A DNA stretch of 64,000 bases from Rhizobium sp. 11515TR (GTDB lineage: Bacteria; Pseudomonadota; Alphaproteobacteria; Rhizobiales; Rhizobiaceae): positions 1,159,501 through 1,223,500 of the forward strand of contig NZ_CP022998.1 of the NCBI RefSeq assembly GCF_002277895.1, written 5' to 3'. Of the stretch, positions 38,047 to 47,229 are shown piece by piece; within the stretch, counting starts at the first letter, position 1; each line of letters starts with the position of its first letter. Made by a program: the position numbers and the translations under genes. The notes beneath the pieces were generated by a model. That model made no database searches, was not told the origin of the DNA, and saw nothing but the letters and a program-made list of their open reading frames with translations.

Positions 38047-38436
38047 ATGAAAATTCTGGCAACAGCGCTGGCTGCGCTAGGTATGGTCGTGTTGCCGGCA
38101 ACCTATGCCGAGGCGCGTCCTCATCACCATGGGCACCACCATCGGATGGTCGTCCATCGGCATTATCACCATCACTACTATTACCGCCATCACTACTATC
38201 GCCCCTATTACGGCTACTACGCGCCGTATGACCGACCTTATTACGGTTATTACCAGCCCTACTATCCCTTAGGGGTATTCGGGGTTTTCGGCGGCTATGG
38301 CGGCTATCGCCATCACCACGGTTGGTATGGCGGTCGCGGATATCATCACGGCTGGTATGCCGGCAGCCATCGCGGATGGCACGGCGGCGGTGGCCACTGG
38401 CGCTATTACAGCCAGCCGCACTTCTCGCACAACTGA
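38047..38436 (+). CDS. Secreted His/Tyr/Gly-rich protein 2
   Basis: A 129-residue paralogue of the gene at 37562. The signal peptide (MKILATALAALGMVVLPATY) is nearly the same and the C-terminus is QPHFSHN. The mature part is rich in His, Tyr and Gly, with HHYYYRHHYYRPYYGYY-like blocks and a Gly-rich middle. AAGGAGG precedes the ATG. No enzyme motif is seen. An envelope role under stress, perhaps metal binding, is inferred from its promoter and composition. Confidence 0.82.
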   Translation: MKILATALAALGMVVLPATYAEARPHHHGHHHRMVVHRHYHHHYYYRHHYYRPYYGYYAPYDRPYYGYYQPYYPLGVFGVFGGYGGYRHHHGWYGGRGYHHGWYAGSHRGWHGGGGHWRYYSQPHFSHN

Positions 38437-38453
38437 CGGCCTGACCGCTGGCA

Positions 38454-38478
38454 AAACGGCGCCTCCGGGGCGCCGTTT
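38454..38478 (+). terminator. Terminator of His-rich gene 2
   Basis: AAACGGCGCC/GGCGCCGTTT, a perfect 10-bp stem with a 5-base loop; the T run is short. Confidence 0.65.
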
Positions 38479-38514
38479 CATGATGACGTCATAAGCTGTC
38501 CGGCAGCGACAGGT

Positions 38515-38814
38515 TCACGCCGGGTTCAGAACGTGAACGGCGCGGTCGGCCATCAAATGCTTTACCTTCTCGCCGTAGGAGGCCATATGCGCGGAAGCGG
38601 CATGTGCCTTCAGCGCCGCCAGGCTTTCCCACTTCTCGACCACGACGAAGGTGTCAGGCCCAAAGGCCGGATTGGCCCCTTCGACATCCACGACAGCGGT
38701 ATATTCGATGCAGCCGTCTTCGGCGTGGACGGCCGGAACATTTGCCTGGAATGCTTCGAGCACTTCGGCGCGCTTGCCGGGATGGGCGGTAAGGATGGCG
38801 AGTACGTGAATCAT
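38515..38814 (-). CDS. Antibiotic biosynthesis monooxygenase (ABM/YgiN-like) domain protein
   Basis: A 99-residue dimeric alpha-beta barrel. IHVLAILTAHPGKRAEVLEA and the block DTFVVVEKWESLAALKAHAA with HMASYG are the usual ABM marks, including the conserved His. Members act as quinol monooxygenases or small-molecule oxygenases without cofactor; the substrate here is unknown. It stands alone, convergent with the His-rich genes. Confidence 0.83.
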   Translation of the reverse strand: MIHVLAILTAHPGKRAEVLEAFQANVPAVHAEDGCIEYTAVVDVEGANPAFGPDTFVVVEKWESLAALKAHAASAHMASYGEKVKHLMADRAVHVLNPA

Positions 38815-38966
38815 GGAGATGTCCTTGAAGCGATATTCAATATGGATGGGGAATAACGGACGCCACCGGATGTGCGACCGGTTTCAACCATTATCACGGA
38901 ACGGATCCGTCCGAACGCCAAACTTCAATTTTTATCTGGCATGGGATTCTTGCTGGATCGCGGCGC

Positions 38967-39845
38967 TCACATCCGATTGATGTATTTCGGATCGAGCGAT
39001 CCGCTCAGCAGATGGCCGACTGCAAGGAGATTGCCCTGAAGGCGACCGCGCCGGTCGATATAGGGCGGTGGATTGACGGAGCCGACGACATTCGAGGCGA
39101 TATTGCCGCCCATCAGCTTCAGCGCCCATTTCAGCGATACCGAGCGCTTCTTGACGAGATAGAGCGGATTGGCGACCTGGGAGTACCCAAGGCGGAGGCC
39201 CGATGTGCGGCCGGTCTTGACGCCGAGATGGACGCCCCTCAGGCGATTGAACTTGACGATCTTGCCGAAGGGACGCAGCCGCCGGCACAGATCGACATCT
39301 TCCTGCCAGGCGTAGAGCGGCAGATCCTCGTCGAAATAGATGCCATTTGCGAGCATCTGCTTCCGGCGGAAAATCATGTTGCAGCCATAGGCGTTGTGCG
39401 TGTCCTCGATCGTTGGCACCGGAAAGGGCGTGGCATCGGCCGCGAGCGCCGCATCCGCTTCGTCCGCCGTCAGGCCCGGTCCAAGGATACCGTCACGAAC
39501 AACTTCGCCGGTCGCCACGACGATCTCTTCATCTGCCTTGAACAGGGCTTCCGTTTCGGCGAGATAGTTCGTTGCCGGGAAGAAATCGTCATCGAAGAAG
39601 ACGACCACATCGATGCCGACGGCTGCATCGATGATGGCATTGCGTTGCGGGCAGCTTCCCTGCGGTGAAGAGACGATCGTCACGGGGAAGGGTGCGGAAT
39701 GTAAGCGCTCCGTATCGATGTCATCGCCCTTGGCGGGACACAGGAAGAGATGATCCGGCTTGCGCGCTTGCTTCGCCAATCTATCGATCATCGCGGCGAG
39801 AATCGCCTTGCGACCGCTTGTCGCCACGCCAACGGCAATTTTCAT
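38967..39845 (-). CDS. Family 2-type glycosyltransferase
   Basis: A 292-residue GT-A enzyme. The nucleotide-sugar and metal motif appears as VVVFFDDDFFPA, with the catalytic acidic block WQEDVDLCRRLRPFGKI further on. The N-terminus KIAVGVATSGRKAILAAMI fits a GT2 fold. I chose the ATG at 39845 (GGGGAT upstream); a longer frame to 39971 adds residues with no resemblance. It probably adds sugar to a surface polysaccharide. The donor and acceptor are unknown. Confidence 0.8.
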   Translation of the reverse strand: MKIAVGVATSGRKAILAAMIDRLAKQARKPDHLFLCPAKGDDIDTERLHSAPFPVTIVSSPQGSCPQRNAIIDAAVGIDVVVFFDDDFFPATNYLAETEALFKADEEIVVATGEVVRDGILGPGLTADEADAALAADATPFPVPTIEDTHNAYGCNMIFRRKQMLANGIYFDEDLPLYAWQEDVDLCRRLRPFGKIVKFNRLRGVHLGVKTGRTSGLRLGYSQVANPLYLVKKRSVSLKWALKLMGGNIASNVVGSVNPPPYIDRRGRLQGNLLAVGHLLSGSLDPKYINRM

Positions 39846-40150
39846 GATGCATCCCCAGAATATGATCCCAAGGCGCACGGAACCACCAAAAGCTGAATCT
39901 TTGGTTGTGCTAATCGCCTGCATTCGACGGATTGCGCGCAAAAGCTGTTTCGTTGTCGGAGGCCGGCCCATTTACAGCCATCGATAGAGCGTTTCGAAAG
40001 AGGGCGGCTGTCTCGCGGGCCGGGCATTCGTGATCGGCTCGAATGCCTGACGCAAGCCATGAATGCCAAGACTTGCAACATCCACGGTTCAGAAGCAGGT
40101 CATCTAATGCGATCTGCCCTTCAGCCAATATCGAAGGTATCCGCTGCCAA

Positions 40151-40759
40151 ATGCAAACGCGCGACTCGAGATTTCAGTACAAGAGCGGCATGCCGCATAC
40201 GCAGCTCGGCCTGCATCACATGGAAAATGCCCGGCTGCTGCCCGATCGCGGCGAGCTTCTGCACCGCCTGCCGCATGGCAGCGTCTGTGCTGAGATCGGC
40301 GCGGCTTTCGGCGATTTCACCGCCGAGATCTTTGAAAAGAACGCGCCGCGAGAGCTTTACCTGATCGACGCGTGGGATACGCCCCGCTATCAGGAGGGCT
40401 TGGAGCAGATAAGGTCAAAATTCCGGGGCGCATTGGATCAAGGCCGCCTGCGCATCGTCCAGGGCTATTCCACCGTGCGGCTTTCGGAATTTCCCAATAG
40501 TTTTTTCGATTGGGTCTATGTCGACACCAATCACAGCTACGAGACGACCCTGGAGGAGCTGCAGATCAGCCACTTCAAGGTCAAGCAGGACGGCCGCATC
40601 GCCGGCCACGACTTCTGCACCGGCAATGTCGTCGATGCCATTCCATATGGCGTGGTCGAAGCCTGCACCAAATTCTGCAAGGATTTCCATTGGCAGTTCG
40701 AATACATGACCCTGGAATCCCATGGGCATTTTTCGTTTTCGCTGAAGCGGCTCTGAAGC
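40151..40759 (+). CDS. Class I SAM-dependent methyltransferase
   Basis: A protein of about 202 residues. The SAM motif is VCAEIGAAFGDFTAEIFEK, followed by LYLIDAW and the acidic FDWVYVDTNHSYETTLEEL typical of the Methyltransf_24 type. GHDFCTG lies in the substrate loop. The coding part ends at 40756. The start is uncertain: ATG at 40151 or 40190, neither with a strong ribosome site. It neighbours a glycosyltransferase on the other strand, so it may modify a polysaccharide or glycolipid, which is inference. Confidence 0.75.
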
Positions 40760-40854
40760 ATGCCGCGCAAAAGTGCGCAGCGGTTTTGCGACAACGACAT
40801 GCGCAAAATCAAAGGCCTGAAGCGCGAAAAGAGAATCTGAAAGATCGCGCTTTA
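40757..40854. repeat. Dispersed repeat, family B copy 1
   Basis: It begins AGCATGCCGCGCAAAAGTGC, contains GGTTTTG and CGACATGCGC (pairing with the start), and ends GAATCTGAAAGATCGCGCTT. A second copy with the same order of blocks is at 53476-53580, just after phoB. Confidence 0.75.
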
Positions 40855-41015
40855 GGCACCATGGCCTGTGGCCGGCAAGCACCCCGTCGCTGATACGAGC
40901 GCAATAAGTCCGCTGCTGTTCGGTGTCTGGGCCAGCTGATTGTAGCGGCCGACCTATCGGCGAGGATGTTCACACCTGGATTTTGAACATCGGTCAATCG
41001 TGGGCCGATGCAGGT

Positions 41016-41267
41016 TCAATCCTCGAAGATGAAGATGTCGCCTTCCTGCAAAGCCCCGATGAAAGCTTCCCTGGCCTTCTCCGCCTCGAGCGTGCCCTCA
41101 TGCGCGTCCGCCAGCGCTTTTCTGGCGATCCTATAGGCTTGCCCGTCCTCGAGCGTCGGCCACTCCTTCGCCATGTATTCCATGGCGCGTTCCGCATTCG
41201 ATATCACCAGCCGGTCGCCCGTCTTGCGGGTCTCGACGATTACGGGTTTGCTCCACCATTGGGCCAT
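41016..41267 (-). CDS. DUF982 family protein 1
   Basis: An 83-residue protein of the Rhizobiales-specific DUF982 family: WWSKPVIVET, then an A-x-E-x-M...WP segment (SNAERAMEYMAKEWPTLEDG), ending GDIFIFED. AAGGAGAA lies 7 bases before the ATG at 41267. An EcfG-type promoter lies immediately upstream. The function is unknown. Confidence 0.8.
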   Translation of the reverse strand: MAQWWSKPVIVETRKTGDRLVISNAERAMEYMAKEWPTLEDGQAYRIARKALADAHEGTLEAEKAREAFIGALQEGDIFIFED

Positions 41268-41288
41268 GAAGTTTCTCCTTCCGCGGTC

Positions 41289-41313
41289 AACGTGCCGTTG
41301 GCTGGAATGTTCC
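41289..41313 (-). promoter_or_regulatory. EcfG-type promoter of DUF982 gene 1
   Basis: On the minus strand GGAAC (41313-41309), 16 bases, CGTT (41292-41289), 21 bases before the ATG. The leader would be very short but still leaves room for the AAGGAG ribosome site. Confidence 0.6.
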
Positions 41314-41341
41314 AGGAGGCCCGCCGGTCGAATCTGCACTG

Positions 41342-41590
41342 TCACGACAGCAAGGGAACTCCCGCTTCGGCCGCTGCGGCAATGAAGGCGACGCGCGCTT
41401 CCTCAGGTGCTCGCCAGCCGCGTTGGACGTCGATGCAGATGAGCAATGCCGACAGAAAGCAGTCGCCTTCCTCCGAGGGCCAGTCATCGAGAAGCGTCTT
41501 CCAGACTTCGTCGGCCGTGCCTACGGATTTCGCTTCACCGGAATCGTTGCGAATGACGCGGATGGGAGAGAAGTGCGGCACGATGTTCAT
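41342..41590 (-). CDS. DUF982 family protein 2
   Basis: An 82-residue paralogue of the downstream DUF982 gene. It shares FSPIRVIRN at the start, VGTADEVWKTLLDDWPSEEG in the middle and FIAAAAEAGVPLL at the end. The ATG at 41590 has GGAG somewhat far upstream. An in-frame extension to 41824 is not conserved-looking. The function is unknown. Confidence 0.72.
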   Translation of the reverse strand: MNIVPHFSPIRVIRNDSGEAKSVGTADEVWKTLLDDWPSEEGDCFLSALLICIDVQRGWRAPEEARVAFIAAAAEAGVPLLS

Positions 41591-41865
41591 GGTCGAGGAC
41601 TCCGTCAAGGCAGAGGCTTTTTTGGGCCTTTTGCCATTAGGCGCGCATTTAACTTTCTTAATCTGCCGGCACGCTTTTGGGCATATGTGATCAATCTTCG
41701 CCCGCATGCCTGCGATATCAGCAAAATCGCACCTGAGCGCGTGGGGCTGGCCGATCACGCCGGGATCGCTGCTTCTCGCAGCAAAATTGATCGACGGCGC
41801 GGGCGATCCGCCGAAGACTGGCAATGCCCTGGAATGGAGCTGAGGATTTGGGGAGACAGGACAAA

Positions 41866-41941
41866 TGGTGCCGCTTACGTGACTCGAACACGTGACCCCA
41901 TCATTACGAATGATGTGCTCTACCGACTGAGCTAAAGCGGC
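41866..41941 (-). tRNA. tRNA-Thr (anticodon CGT)
   Basis: Read on the minus strand: acceptor GCCGCTT/AAGCGGC, D-arm GCTC...GAGC, anticodon stem CATCA/TGATG with loop TTCGTAA (anticodon CGT), T-arm with TTCGAGT, discriminator A and encoded CCA (41868-41866). Confidence 0.96.
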
Positions 41942-42080
41942 ATTCTGCGGAGCGTTCGGTTCGGCCCCGCGATTTGCATGGCGCTGATACAGTCTATGTG
42001 GGCAGATTTCAAGCGCTCAAATTGCCAATTGGCAAAAAAGCGGGATGCTTGCGAAAAAAAGTATCGCATTTCGCGCCCGA

Positions 42081-43040
42081 TCAAAGTGCCAGCCGGACGC
42101 GTGCCTGCCGGTATTCTTCTTCCAGCCGGTCAATGAGGGCGGATACGGGCTGGATGGATTTGATGGCGCCGATCCCCTGGCCGGAACCCCAAATATCCTT
42201 CCAGGCCTTCACCCCGGTCGTGGCGGCCTCGAAATCCATCTTGGAAGGATCGGCCTCGGGCAAGTTGTCCGGGTCGAGGCCGGCGGCACGGATCGAGGGC
42301 TTCAGGTAATTCCCAAGGACGCCGGTGAAATAGTTGGAGTAGACGATATCGGCGGCGGTTCCCTCGACGATCGCCTGCTTGTAGGCGTCCACGGCGCGCG
42401 CCTCCTCCGTGGCGATGAAGGGCGAGCCGATATAGGCAAGATCGGCGCCGGCCGCCTGGGCGGCCAGGATGGCGCCGCCGGTGGCGATGGCGCCTGCCAG
42501 GAGCAGCGGCCCGTCGAACCATTCGCGGATTTCCTGCACCAGCGCGAAGGGGGAAAGCTGGCCGGCATGGCCGCCGGCGCCGGCGGCGACGGCAATCAGC
42601 CCGTCCGCACCCTTGCGGATCGCCGAATTGGCGTGTCGGTTGTTGATGATATCGTGCAGCACGATGCCGCCATAGGAATGCACGGCCGCATTCACCTCGG
42701 GCACGGCGCCGAGCGAGGAAATGACGATCGGCACCTTATATTTCACGCAAAGCATCAGATCGTGCTCGAGGCGTTTGTTCGACGTATGGACGATCTGATT
42801 GACCGCAAATGGAGCTGCCGGACGGTCCGGATTTGCGGCATTGTGTGCGGCAAGGTCCTCCGTGATCATGGCAAGCCACTCGTCGAGTTGGCTTTCCGGG
42901 CGCGCGTTCAGCGCCGGAAAGGAACCGACGACGCCGGCCTTGCATTGGGCCAGCGTAAGGGCGGGATGGGAGATGATGAAAAGCGGCGAAGCCACGACCG
43001 GCAGGCGCAGACGCTCGGTCAGGATGGAGGGGAGGGCCAT
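42081..43040 (-). CDS. Nitronate monooxygenase (2-nitropropane dioxygenase family)
   Basis: A 319-residue FMN-dependent TIM-barrel enzyme. PVVASPLFIISHPALTLAQC is the FMN-binding start. GADGLIAVAAGAGGHAG holds the catalytic His region, and LAGAIATGGAILAAQAAGAD is the phosphate-binding loop. Family members oxidise nitronates such as propionate-3-nitronate, or act on acyl substrates. The ATG at 43040 is slightly better spaced from GGA than the one at 43046. A 34-base palindrome overlaps its leader. Confidence 0.87.
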   Translation of the reverse strand: MALPSILTERLRLPVVASPLFIISHPALTLAQCKAGVVGSFPALNARPESQLDEWLAMITEDLAAHNAANPDRPAAPFAVNQIVHTSNKRLEHDLMLCVKYKVPIVISSLGAVPEVNAAVHSYGGIVLHDIINNRHANSAIRKGADGLIAVAAGAGGHAGQLSPFALVQEIREWFDGPLLLAGAIATGGAILAAQAAGADLAYIGSPFIATEEARAVDAYKQAIVEGTAADIVYSNYFTGVLGNYLKPSIRAAGLDPDNLPEADPSKMDFEAATTGVKAWKDIWGSGQGIGAIKSIQPVSALIDRLEEEYRQARVRLAL

Positions 43041-43048
43041 GAACATCG

Positions 43049-43082
43049 TCCATTTTGACGTTTACGAAAACGTCAAAATGGA
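43049..43082. promoter_or_regulatory. 15-bp-arm palindrome upstream of the nitronate monooxygenase gene
   Basis: TCCATTTTGACGTTT-ACGA-AAACGTCAAAATGGA, perfect over 15 bases each side, placed 9 bases before the start codon. It contains TTGACGT and ACGTCAA half-sites like those upstream of fadD. There is no T run, so an operator is more likely than a terminator. Confidence 0.6.
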
Positions 43083-43107
43083 TAGCAGATGTCTGTCGAG
43101 AGGGGAA

Positions 43108-43235
43108 GATGGAGGGGGAAATAGGCAGTAGGCAATAGGCAGCGGGAAAAGGCGACGGGGGTGGGCGGAAGCGATTGACCGTTTCGCAATAGGCGCTTTT
43201 CGCCTACTGCCCACCTCCACCCCATTTGCGTCGTC
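43108..43235. repeat. Short repeats and inverted repeats in the gap before the membrane protein gene
   Basis: GGCAGTAGGCAATAGGCAG at 43122 recurs inverted as GCGCTTTTCGCCTACTGCC near 43190-43212, giving a long imperfect hairpin. The rest of the 43.08-43.39 kb gap shows no gene. Confidence 0.5.
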
Positions 43236-43394
43236 TTTGCCGTTTATCCCCCGCCCGAGTGCCCTTAACCCGTGACGGAGGCTTGCGTATTGCAAAACTG
43301 GGCGTTACCGAATCCGGTTAACGGATGATGAAAATATGGCTGCCTTATCGGTAGAGTATGCGCGTATGTTGCGAGTGAGCGTAAAGGATCGGAT

Positions 43395-44636
43395 GTGAGC
43401 GGATTAGAAACGGCTATCAGAAGCGCCTTGGATCGGTCTGATCGCGCCAATCCGGAAATTCGGGCTCGCATCTATCAATCGGCGCGGCAGGCTCTGGAAG
43501 CCGGCCTTCGCAAGCAGGACGTTACCGATGTCGACGTCATTGCCGCCCAGCGCCAGCGTCTGGAGGCGACGATCCGCGAGATCGAGGCCGAAGAGCGCGC
43601 CCGTCCCGCACAGGCGATACCCGTTTCGCCGGAGCTGGATGCTCCGCATGTTTCTCCCTCTGCGCCCAGGTCCGATGCAAGGCAGACAGCTGCACGGCCG
43701 CAGGAACCCGTCATGAGCGTACGCGGAGAAACACGCGATCCGCCGATGTCGGCAGGCCCCGCCGTTCCGGCGGAGCCGACCTCGGCCGAGCTGGCGGCGC
43801 GTGAAGACGATTTCGGCGATATGCGCGCCGGACCCGCCGATCATCTCGGTGCGGACAGCGATGTGCGTCCGACGGCCGATGCGCCGCCGGCGCGGTCGAT
43901 GAACTTCAAGCCGGAGCGGGCGGCTGTGCGCCGCAAGCCGCGCAAGTTCTTCTCGCGCCTGCTGGTCTTCTGCATCCTGCTCGCCTTCCTCGGCGTCGGT
44001 GCCTGGTGGATCAAGACCTCGGGTTTGCTCATGTCCGCCTCCCAGAGGGATACGAGCGTGCCTAATCCGCCGGCACATGTCGATTCCCAGGATTTCAGCG
44101 GCAACGACGAGGACATGTCGGACCAGGACGACAATAGCGGTCCGGTCAATCCGGGCCTTGCGACCATCGATCCGCAGAACAGCTTCTCGGCGGAATGGCT
44201 CGAAATCTTGAAGCCCACCGACGCGCCGAAGGTGACGACAGGCCCGCAGTCGAAGGCCGAAAACGTATCGGAAAACGAAGGGCCGGCCGTGCGGCTGACC
44301 TCGCTCAGCAGCGGCGCGGACGGTAGCGGCTCGATCGAGGTGCCCGTCAATGTGCTGCAGCAGATGGTCGGCAAGGCCTCGACGGTCGCGCTGACATTGC
44401 AGTCCACCTCGGATGCACCGACGCAGATCACCGTGGAGTGCGATTTCGGTTCTCTCGGTCGTTGCGGCCGACATCGTTTCACCGTCAGCCGGCAAAAGAC
44501 GGATTCGCTGTTCCAAGTCAAATTCGATCGCGCTATGGCGCCGACCGGTTCGGGACGCCTGATCATCAACAGCGACGTCGATGGCAAGGCCCGCGGCGTC
44601 AATATCTACGCCATCCGCGTCCTGCCCGGGCAATAG
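43395..44636 (+). CDS. Single-pass membrane protein of unknown function
   Basis: A 413-residue protein starting at GTG with AAAGGAT upstream. About 180 cytoplasmic residues come first: a helical head (ALDRSDRANPEIRARIYQSA) with charged coiled-coil character, then a Pro/Ala-rich linker. One membrane helix follows (FFSRLLVFCILLAFLGVGAW, about residues 195-214), then an acidic linker, and an extracytoplasmic domain of about 130 residues with two Cys (ECDFGSLGRCG) that could form a disulfide. The type II topology and beta-rich end suggest an envelope-associated domain. No known family was recognised. Confidence 0.7.
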   Translation: MSGLETAIRSALDRSDRANPEIRARIYQSARQALEAGLRKQDVTDVDVIAAQRQRLEATIREIEAEERARPAQAIPVSPELDAPHVSPSAPRSDARQTAARPQEPVMSVRGETRDPPMSAGPAVPAEPTSAELAAREDDFGDMRAGPADHLGADSDVRPTADAPPARSMNFKPERAAVRRKPRKFFSRLLVFCILLAFLGVGAWWIKTSGLLMSASQRDTSVPNPPAHVDSQDFSGNDEDMSDQDDNSGPVNPGLATIDPQNSFSAEWLEILKPTDAPKVTTGPQSKAENVSENEGPAVRLTSLSSGADGSGSIEVPVNVLQQMVGKASTVALTLQSTSDAPTQITVECDFGSLGRCGRHRFTVSRQKTDSLFQVKFDRAMAPTGSGRLIINSDVDGKARGVNIYAIRVLPGQ

Positions 44637-44661
44637 GGTCCCGGGCGATGCTTCGAACTCG

Positions 44662-45543
44662 TCAGGCGAGGATATCCGATCCCATGCCGAGGATCTTCTC
44701 GTCGACCTTGCCGATGGCTTCTTTGTCCTTGCCGTCATAGTCGAGCGTCAGCAGAATATGACGGATAAGGTTCAGGCGCGCTCGCCGCTTGTCGTTGGCA
44801 CGGAGCACAGTCCAGGGTGCGTGGTCCGTATGCGTGTCCTTCAGCATGCGATCGCGCTTCTCGCTGTAGTCCTTCCATTTCGGCAGGGCGGCGATATCCA
44901 TCGAGGAGAGCTTCCAGACGGCGCGCGGATCGTGGCGCCGGTCGTGGAAGCGTTTCAGCTGCATCTCCCGGCCGATGTCGAGATAGAACTTGAAGAAATA
45001 GATGCCGTCCTGAACGATGAGCTTTTCCATCTGCGGCGCCTGCTTCAGGAACTGCTCGTATTGCTTCGGCGTGCAGAAGCCCATGACCGGTTCGACGCCG
45101 GCGCGGTTATACCAGGAGCGGTCGAAGAGCACGAATTCGCCCGCAGTCGGAAACTGGGCGACATAGCGCTGGAAGTACCATTGGCCGCTTTCGCGATCGG
45201 TCGGCTTCGTTAGCGCCACCACGCGCGCCAGACGAGGGTTCATGTGGGCTGAGGTCGCGGCGATCGAACCTCCCTTGCCGGCGGCATCGCGTCCCTCGAA
45301 GAGCGCCATCACCCGTTTGCCGGTCGCCTGCAGCCAGAACTGCACCTTGATGAGTTCGATCTGCAGCGCTTTCAGCTCATCGAGATACTCGTCTTCCTTC
45401 AGCTTCTTCTTGTAGGGATAGCCACCCGAGGTCAGAGCCTCGTCATCGATCCAGCTCGGAAGCACGGGATCATCGACATCGAATATGCGCTTTATGCCAT
45501 GAATATCCAGCTCCACCGCCCGGCTTTCTGTCTTCTCCCCCAT
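44662..45543 (-). CDS. ppk2: Polyphosphate kinase 2
   Basis: A 293-residue PPK2 that moves phosphate between polyphosphate and nucleotides in the cytoplasm. Walker A is [11 protein letters not shown], Walker [18 protein letters not shown], and the lid region contains [12 protein letters not shown]. The length is typical of the one-domain class I PPK2. GAGGAG lies 8 bases before the ATG at 45543. It is divergent from phoR and fits the phosphate-economy theme. No convincing Pho box faces it. Confidence 0.93.
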   Translation of the reverse strand: MGEKTESRAVELDIHGIKRIFDVDDPVLPSWIDDEALTSGGYPYKKKLKEDEYLDELKALQIELIKVQFWLQATGKRVMALFEGRDAAGKGGSIAATSAHMNPRLARVVALTKPTDRESGQWYFQRYVAQFPTAGEFVLFDRSWYNRAGVEPVMGFCTPKQYEQFLKQAPQMEKLIVQDGIYFFKFYLDIGREMQLKRFHDRRHDPRAVWKLSSMDIAALPKWKDYSEKRDRMLKDTHTDHAPWTVLRANDKRRARLNLIRHILLTLDYDGKDKEAIGKVDEKILGMGSDILA

Positions 45544-45787
45544 ATGTCGGCTCCTCGGCTGTTTACATGGTATTAACCCTGCCGCAGACGGCGGCAAAAA
45601 AAGCTTGGCCAGGAAACTGGGGCATTTATTTAATAGTTTCAAGCCTTTTGCCGCCACTCTCTTTTGCCGGCTACATTTATTTTTGCCAGTTACTGGCTTC
45701 TGTGGATAGAGCCGAATACTTCTGTCATGAATCGCAGATAAGACGCGGAATCCAGCGTTCCATGATGGCAGGCGAAGGACGGCGCAG

Positions 45788-47044
45788 TTGGAAGACGAAT
45801 GGTCATTTGTCAGGAGGTTGGCAGTTCGGCTGCGGCAGGAGAGTGCGATCTTGGTTCTGGCGACGCTGATTGCCGCGCTCGCCCTCGTTGAAGGCATCAA
45901 CACCGGAGCCGTGTTCTGGATCTGGGCGATCGTCATGATCGTCACGCTCATTCGTCCACCGCTGGTCGAGCGGGTGGAGGTGCCGTCACAGGCCGAACCG
46001 CCGCCCGTCGATGCGCAAGCCCTGCTCCGCACCGCCTTTGCGGGACTGGCGGCACTCGATATGCCGGTGCTGATCATCGACCGCGAGGCGTCCGTGCTAG
46101 TACAGAATATGGCGGTCGAAAAAGCCTTCGGTGCCTTTCCGATCGGCGCACATATTTCCTCCAAGCTACGCTCGCCGGGTCTGCTCGACATGGTGCGCGA
46201 GACCATAGCGACCAATACGCCGAACCAGATCGAGCACTCCGAGCGCCTGCCTTCGGAACGGGTCTATGTAGTGCGCATCGCGCCGATTGATCTGCCGGAG
46301 ATTGACAGGCAGGAAGATGCGCTCTTCCTGCTCTCCTTCCGCGACATGTCGGAGCTGCGCCACATCGACCGCATGCGCTCCGATTTCGTCGCCAATGCCA
46401 GCCATGAATTGCGCACGCCCTTGGCATCGCTGCGCGGCTTCATCGAGACGATCCAGGGACCTGCCAAAGCCGATCCGAAGGCGCAGCAGCGGTTCCTCGG
46501 TATCATGCTCGATCAGACGACGCGCATGAGCAGGCTGGTCGACGACCTTCTCTCGTTGTCGCGCCTGGAGCTGAAGTCGCATATCGCGCCGGATCAGAAG
46601 GTGGATCTCGTGCCCCTGCTTGGCCATGTGCGCGACTCCCTGCTGCCGCTTGCCGGTGATCTCGATGTGAGCATCAATCTGCGTTTGCCGACAGGCAAGG
46701 TGGAGGTATTGGGCGATCGCGACGAGCTGGTGCAGGTCTTCGAGAACCTGATCGAGAATGCCTGCAAATATGGCCAGGAAGGCAAGTCGGTCGAGGTTTC
46801 GCTGCTGAACAATGCGGGCCAGGCCGTCGAGGTCGTGATCTCGGACAAGGGGCCCGGAATACCCGCGGAACATGTGCCGCGCCTGACCGAGCGCTTCTAT
46901 CGCGTTAACGTTGAGGACAGCCGGTCCAAGAAGGGAACCGGTCTCGGGCTTGCCATCGTCAAGCATATTCTGACCCGCCACCGCGCCAGACTGATCGTCA
47001 AGTCGGAAGTCGGAAAGGGAACCGACTTTACGGTCCGCTTCTGA
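45788..47044 (+). CDS. phoR: Phosphate regulon sensor histidine kinase PhoR
   Basis: A 418-residue inner-membrane kinase that phosphorylates PhoB under phosphate limitation. Two N-terminal membrane helices (about residues 20-55) are joined by a very short loop, so there is no periplasmic sensor. A PAS-like region follows, then the H-box [15 protein letters not shown]-box [11 protein letters not shown]1 ISDKGPGIP and G2 GTGLGLAIV. The start is TTG at 45788 with GAAGGA upstream. It heads phoR-pstSCAB-phoU-phoB; sensing through PstSCAB and PhoU is known for the family. Confidence 0.92.
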   Translation: MEDEWSFVRRLAVRLRQESAILVLATLIAALALVEGINTGAVFWIWAIVMIVTLIRPPLVERVEVPSQAEPPPVDAQALLRTAFAGLAALDMPVLIIDREASVLVQNMAVEKAFGAFPIGAHISSKLRSPGLLDMVRETIATNTPNQIEHSERLPSERVYVVRIAPIDLPEIDRQEDALFLLSFRDMSELRHIDRMRSDFVANASHELRTPLASLRGFIETIQGPAKADPKAQQRFLGIMLDQTTRMSRLVDDLLSLSRLELKSHIAPDQKVDLVPLLGHVRDSLLPLAGDLDVSINLRLPTGKVEVLGDRDELVQVFENLIENACKYGQEGKSVEVSLLNNAGQAVEVVISDKGPGIPAEHVPRLTERFYRVNVEDSRSKKGTGLGLAIVKHILTRHRARLIVKSEVGKGTDFTVRF

Positions 47045-47104
47045 CGACCTCCGTGAAACGCTCTTTGGGCCACTGATTTATCCAAATCATATCAGGTATA
47101 TAGC

Positions 47105-47133
47105 CTGTCATAATTGTTTCACTCGCCTGACAT
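47105..47133 (+). promoter_or_regulatory. Pho box before pstS, three 11-base-spaced units
   Basis: CTGTCAT (47105), GTTTCAC (47116) and CTGACAT (47127) are spaced exactly 11 bases apart, the PhoB half-site period. The box lies 97 bases before the pstS start. It marks the pst operon as PhoB-activated. Confidence 0.8.
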
Positions 47134-47229
47134 AAAAGGGCGGTGTTTTCGCCAGTAAGAATGGACTGCTGAAAAAGTGGATGTGGCGTCCGCCTCAGCG
47201 CTCTTCAAAGCTCATCAGGGGGATTCGTT

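Noticed and set aside
45722..45739. CTGTCAT before phoR as a Pho box
   Set aside because: The second unit at 11 bases (CGCAGAT) matches poorly. PhoB control of phoR is plausible but not supported by this site alone.
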